Assembly: GCF_003340565.1 (NCBI RefSeq)
Contig: NZ_QPLK01000013.1
Coordinates: 56,343 to 120,342, forward strand
DNA from: Rhodovulum sp. 12E13
GTDB lineage: Bacteria > Pseudomonadota > Alphaproteobacteria > Rhodobacterales > Rhodobacteraceae
Direction of reading: 5' to 3'
DNA length: 64,000 bases
Each line of letters begins with the position of its first letter. Position 1 is the first letter of the stretch. The position numbers and the translations under genes are program-made. The notes below the pieces were generated by a model. It was not told where the DNA came from and did no database searches. It saw only the letters and a program-made list of their open reading frames with translations. This document shows, in pieces, positions 25,576 to 33,997 of this stretch.

Positions 25576-26571
25576 TCACTCCTCGAGGAGCTCGTCGCGC
25601 GCGGCGCTGAACAGGTCGATCTTGGCCTGGATCAGCTCGCGCGTCTCGCCGGCGTCGAGCCATTCGGCGTTCTGGTTCGCCTTGACCATGCCCTCCTGGA
25701 AGGTCTCGTCCATGAAGGCGGCCTCGGCCGCGGCGTTCAGCGTCGCCATCACGTCGTCCGGCGTGCCTGGCGTCGCACCCAGCACCAGTTGCAGCCCGTT
25801 CAGCTTCAGCAACTCCTCGTGGCCGAGTTCGGCGACCGAGGGCACGTCGGGAAGGTTGGGGATGCGCTCGCTGGTATAGGTGAACAGCGGCACGACATCG
25901 TCGATCTGGGCGTAGATCGTGGGGAAGGTACCCTGCATCCAGTCGACATCGCCGCGGATGACAGCCAGCAGCGCCTCGGAGGCCCCGTCATGCGGGATGG
26001 GGTTGACGTCGAACCCCATCGCCATGCCCGTCATGCGCGCGCCCAGCGTCGAGCCGTCGAGGCGCCCGCCGGTCGAGGCCTGCACGAAGGTCTCGCCGGT
26101 GCCAGCCATCTGCTCGACCGAGGTGAGGCCCGACGCCTTCGACGCCACGGCGAGGTAGAGCGGGTTGTTGATCTGGGCGATCCACTCGAGGGAGAGCGGG
26201 TCGTAGTCGCGCCCCTCGAGAACCGGCGGCAGCACCACCGACGTCGCCTCGAGGATGCCCAGCGTGTAGCCGTCGGGATCGGCGCGCATGATGTCGTTCA
26301 GCGCGATCATCCCGTTGCCGCCCGTCCGGTTCTGGACGACGACGTTGGGCTGGTTGGGCAGGTTCTTGGACAGCGCGTCGGCGAAGAGCCGCGCGGAGGT
26401 GTCGGTGCTGCCGCCGGGCGAGTTCGGGATGACGATCGTTATCGTCGATCCCGCCTCGGGAAAGTCGGCGGCGGCGGCCGGCACGGCCGCGACGCCGAGC
26501 GCCAGCGTCAGCGTCAGCCCGGCCGCACCCCCGGCGAGCGATGTCTTCAGGTTGTCGAGTTTCAGGTTCAC
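25576..26571 (-). CDS. tctC: tripartite tricarboxylate transporter substrate-binding protein TctC (copy 1)
   Basis: A 331-residue periplasmic binding protein of the Bug/TctC family. A signal peptide covers about residues 1-35 (LTLTLALGVAAVPAAAA). The mature start ITIVIPNSPGGSTDTSARLF is the first ligand-contact loop of Bug proteins; the second is NRTGGNGMIALNDI near residue 82. These proteins bind carboxylates through two water-bridged loops. I chose the GTG at 26571 (VNLKLDNLKT) because AAGGAG lies upstream at good spacing and the signal peptide begins right after; the longer frame is not coding. It is followed by a stem-loop and tctA. Confidence 0.88.
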   Translation of the reverse strand: MNLKLDNLKTSLAGGAAGLTLTLALGVAAVPAAAADFPEAGSTITIVIPNSPGGSTDTSARLFADALSKNLPNQPNVVVQNRTGGNGMIALNDIMRADPDGYTLGILEATSVVLPPVLEGRDYDPLSLEWIAQINNPLYLAVASKASGLTSVEQMAGTGETFVQASTGGRLDGSTLGARMTGMAMGFDVNPIPHDGASEALLAVIRGDVDWMQGTFPTIYAQIDDVVPLFTYTSERIPNLPDVPSVAELGHEELLKLNGLQLVLGATPGTPDDVMATLNAAAEAAFMDETFQEGMVKANQNAEWLDAGETRELIQAKIDLFSAARDELLEE

Positions 26572-26696
26572 CGATCCACTCCTTCTCTCCTGTCGGTTCC
26601 GTCGGGCCCGCCCGCATGCCGGAGAGGCCCCTGGTGCCCCCGTCCTTCGGGGTGGCCGTTCCTGCGCCCGCGGCGGGCATCGCGCGCGGGCGGGTC

Positions 26697-26734
26697 CGCG
26701 TCGGCGCCCGGGCGAGAGGCCGGGCGCCGACGCG
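26697..26734 (-). terminator. very stable stem-loop after the second tctC gene
   Basis: Perfect 15-bp arms (26697-26711 and 26720-26734, CGCGTCGGCGCCCGG and its complement) with an 8-nt loop begin 10 nt after the tctC stop at 26744. No T-run follows. It is the strongest hairpin in the window and probably protects or ends the binding-protein mRNA before the next transporter set. Confidence 0.65.
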
Positions 26735-26743
26735 AGGTCTGCC

Positions 26744-27778
26744 TCAGCGGGCCGCTTCGAGCGCGTCCGCCAGCAGCGGCACGAGCGCGTCCGCGTTCGC
26801 CATCGCCTCTTCCAGCACGGCACTCGCTTCGTCGGCCGGCATGAAGTCGATCGCGCGGCCGAGCTGCTCCATCTCGGCGAGGAAGTCGGGGTTCTCCATC
26901 GTCGCCGCCACGGCGGCGCGCAGCGTCTCCAGCCGCTCCTCGGGCACGCCCGGCGGCGCGAAGAACGACCGGTCGAGCGCGGAGATGCCGGCGACGGACC
27001 GCACGAAGGAGGCCATCACCTCGTCCTCGATCACCTCGGAGGCCAGCGGCACGCCCTCGAGCGAGGTCGAGGGCACCAGCGAGATCTGCAGGATCGGCTT
27101 GATCTCGCCGGCCTCGATCAGTTGCAGCGACGAGCCGATCGAGCTCGACAGGATCTCGCCATCGCCGCGCATGCCGGCGGCGAAGGCCTCGCTCGCGCCG
27201 TCGTAGCCGGTGACCGGCACCACGTCGATGCCGAGGCCGCGCGCCACGATCATCGCCTTGAAAAAGGTATCGTCGCCCACGCCCGACAGCGGAATGCGCA
27301 CCGGGCCATCCGCGTTGCGCAACTCGTCCAGGCTCTGGTACTTCGCAGCCGCAGGCACCGAGATCACCTCGGACTCGGCCACCACGCGACCGAGGATTTC
27401 CCATTCGTTCACGTCGTACTGGATGCCGTCGGCGCCCGACAACTGGCTGAAGATCATCGACGGGAAGCTGGAGAATCCGATGGTCAGCCCGTCGGGCTCG
27501 GCCCGGTAGAGCTGGTTACGCCCGATATTGCCGCCGGCCCCCGTGACGTTCTTCACCACGACCGTCGCGCCGAGATACTCCTCGAGGAAGCGGGCCGAGG
27601 CGCGCGCATAGGTATCGAAGCCGCCGCCCGCGCCGTGCGGCACGATCAGTTCGACCGTCTCGCCCTCGTAGAAGTCGTCCTGCGCGGCGGCCGGCCCGGA
27701 GCCCCAGGCGATGGCGAGCGTTGCCGCGGCCACGGCCGAGGAACGGGCCGCGCGGATGAACCCTTTGAACTGTAGCAT
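26744..27778 (-). CDS. tctC: tripartite tricarboxylate transporter substrate-binding protein TctC (copy 2)
   Basis: A 344-residue Bug/TctC-type binding protein. The signal peptide is about residues 1-32 (AVAAATLAIAWGSGPAAAQ). The first ligand loop is VELIVPHGAGGGFDTYARAS and the second is NVTGAGGNIGRNQLYRAEPD. It differs strongly from copy 1 in both loops, so the two probably bind different carboxylates. I chose the ATG at 27778, with GGGAG 8 nt upstream; the longer frame is a shadow of tctB copy 2. Gene order here is A-B-C, the reverse of the set that follows (C-A-B). Confidence 0.88.
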   Translation of the reverse strand: MLQFKGFIRAARSSAVAAATLAIAWGSGPAAAQDDFYEGETVELIVPHGAGGGFDTYARASARFLEEYLGATVVVKNVTGAGGNIGRNQLYRAEPDGLTIGFSSFPSMIFSQLSGADGIQYDVNEWEILGRVVAESEVISVPAAAKYQSLDELRNADGPVRIPLSGVGDDTFFKAMIVARGLGIDVVPVTGYDGASEAFAAGMRGDGEILSSSIGSSLQLIEAGEIKPILQISLVPSTSLEGVPLASEVIEDEVMASFVRSVAGISALDRSFFAPPGVPEERLETLRAAVAATMENPDFLAEMEQLGRAIDFMPADEASAVLEEAMANADALVPLLADALEAAR

Positions 27779-27825
27779 CTTACTCCCCTTTCTTCGCTTC
27801 CTGTTGGTAGTTTCTTGCCCGCTTG

Positions 27826-28329
27826 CTAGCCGACCAGCGGGAACAGGCCCGGATACAGGTCGACGCGCAGGAACCAGACGAATGCGCTGTAGAGGATGCC
27901 GATCGCCACCGCTGTGCTGACCAGCGTCCTGGTCCAGTCGAGCCCGGCGAGGACGCGCAGGAAACCGATGAGGAACAGCGGCAGGACGATGTAGAAGCCG
28001 AAGAGCGTCAGCGCGACGCCGAGGCCCAGGACCCAGCCGAGCGCGGTTAGTTCGCGCCGGCGGACCTCGTCTGCCGGAAGCGCCGCCGCGCTTTTCCGGC
28101 CGATCTTGTCGCGGTCGACGAAGCCGGGCTTCACCTGCGCCGGGGCGAACCGCTCGAACCCCGGCACATGGTCGATCGCGATCTGGAAGGCGATCAGCAG
28201 CGCGGTGGGCACGCCCACCAGGAGCGGCACCAGCCGGGCCCGCTCGTTGTAACCGAGCGCCTCGACGATGAAGAAGATCGCCACGCCCAGCAGGAAGCAC
28301 TCGAAGATCAGCAGGCCCTTGTTCCTCAT
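27826..28329 (-). CDS. tctB: tripartite tricarboxylate transporter TctB family protein (copy 2)
   Basis: A 167-residue small membrane subunit with four probable transmembrane segments (about 5-25, 33-51, 95-125 and 134-160) and a basic central loop. Together with the tctA gene that overlaps its start by ATGA and the downstream tctC, it makes a complete TTT uptake system. Conservation of TctB is low; the assignment relies on size, topology and context. Confidence 0.8.
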   Translation of the reverse strand: MRNKGLLIFECFLLGVAIFFIVEALGYNERARLVPLLVGVPTALLIAFQIAIDHVPGFERFAPAQVKPGFVDRDKIGRKSAAALPADEVRRRELTALGWVLGLGVALTLFGFYIVLPLFLIGFLRVLAGLDWTRTLVSTAVAIGILYSAFVWFLRVDLYPGLFPLVG

Positions 28330-29828
28330 TTCGCGGCCCCCGCCTGCCGTGACCCCAAGAGCTTCGTCGCGAACGGGAACACCAGCACGCCGAGCGCCAC
28401 GATCATCAGCACCAGCGCGAGCGGACGGTCGAACAGGAAGAAGGCGTCGCCGTAGGTGCGCAGCGAGATCTGCAGATACCGTTCGGTGATGATGCCGAGC
28501 ACGAGACCGATCACCAGCGGCGCCTTCGGGAAGCCGTATTTCTTCATGAAGTAGCCGAGTACGCCGAAGGCCAGCGCCACCCAGACCGCCGCGAAGTGCC
28601 CTTCGGCCGCGAAGGCGCCCACGACGCCGACCGTCAGGATGAACGGCCCGATGATCTCGCCCCGCAGGAAGGTGAAGCGCACCATGCGGAGCGCGAATTG
28701 CAGGCCGACGAGCGAGGCGATGACATTGGCGATGGCGATCGCCCAGACCAGCACGAACACGATGTCGAGATTCTCGGTCAGCATCGATGGGCCGGTGTCG
28801 ATCCCCTTGAGGATGAAAGCCCCGAGCAGGATCGCCGTCGCCTCGCCACCGGGAATGCCGAAGGCCAGCGTCGGCAAGAGCGAGCCACCGTCGGTGGCGT
28901 TGTTCGAGGCTTCGGGGCCGAGCACGCCGTTGACCGCGCCCTTGCCGAAGTCGCTGCGATCCTTCGACATCTGCATCGCCTGGCCGTAGGCGAGGATGTT
29001 GGCGACGGTGCCGCCGACGCCGGGGATGATACCGATGAAGGCGCCGAGCGCGCTGCTGCGAAGCGTGATGAACGGCCGGCCGAGCACGTCGCGCACTCCT
29101 TCCCAGACGCTCGATCGCCCGCGCTCGACCGCCCCGGTGTCCTGCACGATCGAGCCCTTGTTGACGTAGAGCTCGATCACCTGCGAGATCGCGAAGATGC
29201 CGATGACGACCGCCACGAAATCAAGGCCGTCGAGCAGCCAGGTCTGATCGAGGTTGAAGCGGCTGATTCCGGTGATCGGATCGGCGCCGACGAACGACAG
29301 AAGCAAGCCGAAGCCGCCCGCGATCACCCCCTTCACGATCGAGCCCTCGCCGAGGAACGCGATGATGACGAGGCCGAAGATCGTCAGCGCGAACAGCTCG
29401 GCGGGGCCGAAATAGATCAGGATCGGCCGGACCAGCGGAATGAGCGCCGTCAGGACCACCACGCCGAACAGCCCCCCGATCAGCGAGGCCGTGGCCGAGA
29501 TGCCGAGCGCCCGCGCCGACTGCCCCTTCTGCGTCATCGGGTAGCCGTCGAAGCATGTGGCGATGTTCTGCGCGGTGCCCGGCACGTTGAACAGGATCGC
29601 CGTGATCGAGCCGCCGAACACGACCGCCGCGTTCGACGCCAGCAGGAAGGCCAGCGCCATGTGCGCGTCCATCGGGTAGATGAACGGGATGAGCACGGCG
29701 AGCAGAACGGTCCCGCCCAGCCCCGGCACGACCCCGAACATCAGCCCGATCATCACGCCGAACAGGATGACGAGAAGGGTGCCGGGATCGAGGATCGAGG
29801 TCAGGCCGGCAAGGGACGCTTCAAGCAT
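28326..29828 (-). CDS. tctA: tripartite tricarboxylate transporter permease TctA (copy 2)
   Basis: A 500-residue large TTT subunit with about twelve membrane spans. Family motifs: GVVPGLGGTVLLA near residue 32, LFNVPGTAQNIATCFDGYPM near 78-97, and GIIPGVGGTVANILAYGQA near 283. It imports carboxylates using an ion gradient with its TctC partner. It starts 165 bp after the ubiD stop on the same strand, with no terminator visible between, so it may be expressed from the ubiD promoter; this would link uptake to the UbiD reaction. Confidence 0.92.
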   Translation of the reverse strand: MLEASLAGLTSILDPGTLLVILFGVMIGLMFGVVPGLGGTVLLAVLIPFIYPMDAHMALAFLLASNAAVVFGGSITAILFNVPGTAQNIATCFDGYPMTQKGQSARALGISATASLIGGLFGVVVLTALIPLVRPILIYFGPAELFALTIFGLVIIAFLGEGSIVKGVIAGGFGLLLSFVGADPITGISRFNLDQTWLLDGLDFVAVVIGIFAISQVIELYVNKGSIVQDTGAVERGRSSVWEGVRDVLGRPFITLRSSALGAFIGIIPGVGGTVANILAYGQAMQMSKDRSDFGKGAVNGVLGPEASNNATDGGSLLPTLAFGIPGGEATAILLGAFILKGIDTGPSMLTENLDIVFVLVWAIAIANVIASLVGLQFALRMVRFTFLRGEIIGPFILTVGVVGAFAAEGHFAAVWVALAFGVLGYFMKKYGFPKAPLVIGLVLGIITERYLQISLRTYGDAFFLFDRPLALVLMIVALGVLVFPFATKLLGSRQAGAAK

Positions 29829-29993
29829 GGGCGAGCACCCCCGCCGATCCCGTGGTCTTCGCCCAGCCGTTGCGCCGCGTCAGCCGCGACGTGGGCACCG
29901 GCACGCGGTTCCGTGCAGACGCGTCGCTCGATCCCCGGCAGGTCATGAGCCCCGGGCCCGGCGGCAGCCGCGCTCTCCCGGCGACATCGGCAT

Positions 29994-31442
29994 TCAGAAA
30001 TCCGCCGGGAGATACTTGGCGAACTTCCCGCGCACATGGTCGTCGAGCTCCTTGCTCGAGCGCACGATGGCCGGCCAGTCGGCCATCCGGCTCCAGGGCT
30101 TGACCGCCTGCAGGATCATCCGCGAATTCACCATTCCCGCACCGGCCGGGTAGGCGCGCGGATCGAGCTTGGTGCTCCAGCAATTACGCAGCACGTCGAG
30201 ATCCTCGCCCGGATCCGACCGGGTGCAGATCGCCCAGATCACCTGGTCGATGTCGGCGGGGTCGATGTCCTCGTCGACGACGATCACCACGCGGTTGGCG
30301 TAGGCGCCCGCGTGGCACTGCGAGGCGACGAGGCCGGCCTGCTTGGCGTGGCCGGCATATTGCTGCTTGATCGAGACGGTCAGCCACATCCGGCTGCCGC
30401 CCGCCGGGTGGGCCCAGACGCCCCGCACCTCGGGCACGCCGGCCGCCTCCATCTCGTGCCAGACGGCGCCGGCGCGGTAGGTGCCGCGATAGAAGGTGTC
30501 GTCGTTGGGCGGAACGGCGGGGATGCAGCCCGTCAGCACCGGGTTGTCGCGGTGCATGAAGGTTTCCACGCGGATCGCGGGGTGCTGCTCGACACCGCCC
30601 GAGTAATAGCCCGTCCACTCTCCCAGCGGGCCCTCGTCGATCCGGTCGTCAGGGTGAATGAACCCCTCGAACGCGATTTCCGCCTCGGCGGGGATCGGCA
30701 GCCCGGTCTTGGGCGCGCGGATCACGCGCACCCCCTCTCCGATCAGGCCGCCGGCGAGGTCGTATTCGTTCTTGCCGTAGGGCACTTCCAGCCCGGCGAC
30801 CGAGAAGATCGCCGGGTGCACGCCCACGACCACCGCGATCGGGCACGGCTCGCCGCGCTCGAAATACTTCCGCATCAGCTGGTCTCCGTGCTTGCCCTTC
30901 GACGCCATCACGGTGGCAAGCTTCCTGTCGTGCACCTGCACCCGGTAGGCGCCGTAGTTGATCCAGCCGCTGTCGGGGTCCTTCATGATGACCATGACGG
31001 CGGTGCCCATGTAGTAGCCGCCGTCGCCCTCGTGCCACCGCGGCGTGGGGATCTTGAGCATGTCGATCTCGTCGCCCGTCTCGACGTTGTCGAGGATCGG
31101 GCCGGTCTCGACCTCGACGGGCGGGATCGTGGGCGGATTGCGGAACGCATCGCGCCAGAACCCCACTAGGTCGACCTCGCGGGTGTTTTCCGGCAGGCCG
31201 AAGGTCAGCGCGATCCGCTTGACCGACATGAACAGGTTGGCGAGCACCCTGTAGTCGGGGTCATAGCCGGGAACCTGGTCGAACAGCAGCGCCGGGCCGC
31301 CGATCCGCCGCTGGTAGATGTCGACGATGCCGCCGATCTCGTTCTCCCGGTCGGCGCCGGAGACGCGGAGCAGTTCGCCCGCCTCCTCCATTGTCGCCAC
31401 CCAGGTTCTCAGATCCTGACGGCTCGGCGTGCTCTGTTCCAC
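29994..31442 (-). CDS. UbiD family prenylated-FMN-dependent decarboxylase
   Basis: A 482-residue UbiD-type (de)carboxylase, typical length. Prenyl-FMN and catalytic residues can be placed: Arg167 in NYGAYRVQV, and Glu270 and Glu275 in DEGPLGEWTGYYS, the Arg-Glu-Glu set of the family. It removes a carboxylate from an aromatic, heteroaromatic or alpha,beta-unsaturated acid. UbiD subfamily substrate cannot be read from motifs; context of molybdenum hydroxylases and tricarballylate genes makes a (hetero)aromatic carboxylate more likely than ubiquinone precursor. The cofactor-making UbiX is encoded at 49116-49697. The GTG start at 31442 follows GGGAG. The promoter at 31490-31531 matches that of the next operon upstream. 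Confidence 0.88.
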   Translation of the reverse strand: MEQSTPSRQDLRTWVATMEEAGELLRVSGADRENEIGGIVDIYQRRIGGPALLFDQVPGYDPDYRVLANLFMSVKRIALTFGLPENTREVDLVGFWRDAFRNPPTIPPVEVETGPILDNVETGDEIDMLKIPTPRWHEGDGGYYMGTAVMVIMKDPDSGWINYGAYRVQVHDRKLATVMASKGKHGDQLMRKYFERGEPCPIAVVVGVHPAIFSVAGLEVPYGKNEYDLAGGLIGEGVRVIRAPKTGLPIPAEAEIAFEGFIHPDDRIDEGPLGEWTGYYSGGVEQHPAIRVETFMHRDNPVLTGCIPAVPPNDDTFYRGTYRAGAVWHEMEAAGVPEVRGVWAHPAGGSRMWLTVSIKQQYAGHAKQAGLVASQCHAGAYANRVVIVVDEDIDPADIDQVIWAICTRSDPGEDLDVLRNCWSTKLDPRAYPAGAGMVNSRMILQAVKPWSRMADWPAIVRSSKELDDHVRGKFAKYLPADF

Positions 31443-31489
31443 CGCGTGCTCTCCCTGTCGGCTTGTCGTGCCACGAGCTGTCCCCGCGG

Positions 31490-31531
31490 CTGTTTCAAAA
31501 AGTTAAGCACGTCCAATTTTTATTCGTCAAG
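31490..31531 (-). promoter_or_regulatory. ubiD promoter with shared extended motif
   Basis: On the minus strand TTGACG (31530-31525) and TTAACT (31506-31501) are separated by 18 bp and lie about 50-90 bp upstream of the ubiD GTG. The spacer and the TTTTTGAAACAG after the -10 are nearly identical to those at 36518-36558, upstream of the first molybdenum hydroxylase operon. About 33 of 41 aligned bases agree, well beyond what two sigma-70 promoters share by chance, so an activator or repressor site probably overlaps the promoter. Confidence 0.65.
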
Positions 31532-31615
31532 GGCGAGTCCGTCTCACAAACAAGACGGCACCAAAAAACTGCCCAGCGCGACGTGCTGCCTAATCGCGCG
31601 TCAGCCCGTGCACGC

Positions 31616-31636
31616 GCCCGGTGCCCGACACCGGGC
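31616..31636 (-). terminator. stem-loop after the molybdenum hydroxylase large subunit gene
   Basis: Arms GCCCGGTG (31616-31623) and CACCGGGC (31629-31636) with a 5-nt loop lie 45 nt after the stop at 31681 and upstream of the ubiD promoter. They probably end the first hydroxylase transcript, which makes ubiD an independent unit. Confidence 0.5.
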
Positions 31637-31680
31637 GAGGAGCGCGGTGCGAACGAGGGTCGTCGGGGGCGGCCGCCGGC

Positions 31681-33966
31681 TCAGTCCGGGGGGTTGAGCA
31701 AGGCCCAGACCCGCGCCGGCGAGAGCGGCAGGTGGTTCGGCGCCACGCCGAACGCGCGCAAGGCCGACGCGACGGCATTCGCCACGGCGCCGCCGACGGG
31801 GATGATGCCGCCCTCGCCCGCCCCCTTGGCGCCGAGCGGATTCGTGGGCGAGGGATAGGACTCGAGCGACAGACAGCGCACCCGCGGATAGTCGGTCGCC
31901 AGAGGCACGAGATAGTCGGCGAGCGTGCCCACGAGCAGCGCGCCGTCGTCATCGTAGGGCAGTTCCTCGCCAAAGACGCTGCCGAAGCCCTGCACTGCCG
32001 CCCCCGTGACCTGCCCGTGCAGGGTCAGCGCGTTCACGATGCGGCCCACCTCGTCGCAGACGACGTAATCGAGCACCTCGACCCGGCCCGTTTCCGGGTC
32101 GACGGCCACATGCACCGCCGCCGTGCCGTTGGTATAGGTCGCGTCGGAATTGAGAAACTTCGCCTCGCCGGCAAGCCCCTCCGCCGCGAGATCGGCAAGG
32201 TCGAGCACGGCGCCGTCCGGCCCGACCGCCTGCCCGCCGACGACGCTGACCTCGGCCTCGCCGACCCCGAGCCGCCTCGCGGCCAGCGCGCGGAACCGGG
32301 CGAGCAGGGCAAGGGCCGCCTCGCGCACGGCGTTTCCGCCCATCACGGTGGCGCGCGACCCGTAAGAGCCCCAGCCCTCGGCCAGATAGGTGGTCGAACC
32401 GTGGTAGATGCGGATGCACTCCATCGGCAGGCCGAGCGTGTCGGCAGCGATCTGCGCCATCACCGTCTCCAGCCCCTGCCCGATCGCCGACGAGCCGACA
32501 TAGACTTCGACGCCGCCATCCCCCGCCACCTGGATGCGCGCCGTCTCGGCCGGGCCCGACGCGCCGCCCTCGATGAAGCACGACACCGCGATGCCGTGGT
32601 AGCGCCCGTCGATCAGCCGGCCGTCGAGCTTTTCCTTCTCCTCCCAGTCGAAGGCCTGAAGGCAGCGGTGGAACGCCTCGGAATACTCGCCGCTGTCGCA
32701 CGAGGTTTCGGCGCGCGAGCCGTCGCTGGGCCGGATCTGGGCGAGCGGATAGGGCATCTCGGCATTCGTCAGCAGGTTGACCTGGCGGATCGTGCGGCGG
32801 TCGAGGCCGAGCCGCGCCGCGGCCATGTCGAGCAGCCGCTCGATGAAGAACGAACCCTCGTAGCGCCCGGGGCCGCGGAAGGTGCCGGCGGGCGTCTTGT
32901 TCGCAACATAGGCCGTCGCCTGCAGGGCGATGTTCGGCACGCGGTAGGGCCCCGACATGAACTGCGCGCAGTTGCGCACCGGCGTCATCCCGTTGGGGCG
33001 GACATAGGCGCCCACGTTCATGAACATCTCGCCGCGCAGCCCGAGGATGCGGCCCGAGGCATCGAGCGCCAGCTCGACCTGCGCCTCGGCCTCGCGCGAA
33101 TGGGCGATGGCGGCGAAGTGCTCGCGCCGGTCCTCGACCCATTTCACCGGGCGGCCGGTGATGCGCGCGGCCAGCGCCACGAGAAAGTCCTCGGGGTAGA
33201 ACTCTCCCCGCGCGCCGAAGCCGCCGCCCACGTCGTGCTCGACATAGTCGACCGACGTCTCGGGCAGGTCCATCATCTTCGCCATGGCGCGGCGGTTGAA
33301 GAACGGCAGCTTGGCCGCGCCGTGCACGGTGAGGTGCTGCGCGTCCGCGTCCCACTCCGCCAGCAGGCCGCGCGTCTCCAGCGGCAGCGCCGTCTGCCGC
33401 TGGGTGGAAAAGCTGTCGCCCACCACCAGCGCGGCCCCGGCGAAGGCCGCCTCGGCATCGCCCTTGCCGGCGGTGAAAACCGCAGCGAGATTGTCTTCGG
33501 TCGTGCCGGGGAACAGCAGCGGCTCGGCGGCGAGGGCCGCGTCGCGCGTGACGACGGCCGGCAGCGGCTCGATCTCCGGCAGCACGAGCTCGGCGGCGTC
33601 CTCGGCCAGCTCGGGGCTGTCGGCCAGCACCAGCGCCACCGGCTCGCCGAAATAGCGCACCCGCTCGCGGGCGATGACGGGCTGCGCGTAGGGGCCGATC
33701 TTGGGGTTGGGGCGGCGGAAGGGGATGGTCGGGATCTCGCCGGTCACGTCGGCGGCCGTCAGCACCGCGTGGACGCCGGGCATGGCGAGCGCCTCCTCGG
33801 CGTCGATCGACACGAGGCGCCCATGCGCCACGGCGCTGCGCACGACGCAGGCATGCAGCATCCCCTCGCGCGTCACGTCGTCGATGTAGCGGCCCGCACC
33901 GCGGAGGAAGCGCGCGTCCTCCACCCGTTCGACATGGCCGCCGATATAGGTGTTGGGGGTGTTCAT
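31681..33966 (-). CDS. xanthine dehydrogenase-family molybdopterin-binding large subunit (hydroxylase 1)
   Basis: A 761-residue molybdenum-cofactor subunit of the xanthine oxidase/CoxL family. The N-terminal domain (about 20-130) is the a/b hammerhead; the cofactor domains follow with HDVGGGFGARGEFYPED near 250, the substrate-side loop GTFRGPGRYEGSF near 355, GQGLETVMAQIAADTLG near 500 and the catalytic glutamate Glu718 in GAKGAGEGG. Such enzymes hydroxylate N-heteroaromatic rings, purines or aldehydes with water as oxygen source. The CO dehydrogenase AYRCSFR loop is absent, so it is not form I CODH. Its FAD and 2Fe-2S partners lie upstream in the same operon, separated by a decarboxylase-like gene. 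Confidence 0.9.
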   Translation of the reverse strand: MNTPNTYIGGHVERVEDARFLRGAGRYIDDVTREGMLHACVVRSAVAHGRLVSIDAEEALAMPGVHAVLTAADVTGEIPTIPFRRPNPKIGPYAQPVIARERVRYFGEPVALVLADSPELAEDAAELVLPEIEPLPAVVTRDAALAAEPLLFPGTTEDNLAAVFTAGKGDAEAAFAGAALVVGDSFSTQRQTALPLETRGLLAEWDADAQHLTVHGAAKLPFFNRRAMAKMMDLPETSVDYVEHDVGGGFGARGEFYPEDFLVALAARITGRPVKWVEDRREHFAAIAHSREAEAQVELALDASGRILGLRGEMFMNVGAYVRPNGMTPVRNCAQFMSGPYRVPNIALQATAYVANKTPAGTFRGPGRYEGSFFIERLLDMAAARLGLDRRTIRQVNLLTNAEMPYPLAQIRPSDGSRAETSCDSGEYSEAFHRCLQAFDWEEKEKLDGRLIDGRYHGIAVSCFIEGGASGPAETARIQVAGDGGVEVYVGSSAIGQGLETVMAQIAADTLGLPMECIRIYHGSTTYLAEGWGSYGSRATVMGGNAVREAALALLARFRALAARRLGVGEAEVSVVGGQAVGPDGAVLDLADLAAEGLAGEAKFLNSDATYTNGTAAVHVAVDPETGRVEVLDYVVCDEVGRIVNALTLHGQVTGAAVQGFGSVFGEELPYDDDGALLVGTLADYLVPLATDYPRVRCLSLESYPSPTNPLGAKGAGEGGIIPVGGAVANAVASALRAFGVAPNHLPLSPARVWALLNPPD

Positions 33967-33997
33967 GCGCGGGCGCTCCTCGTGATCGGCCGGTGGC

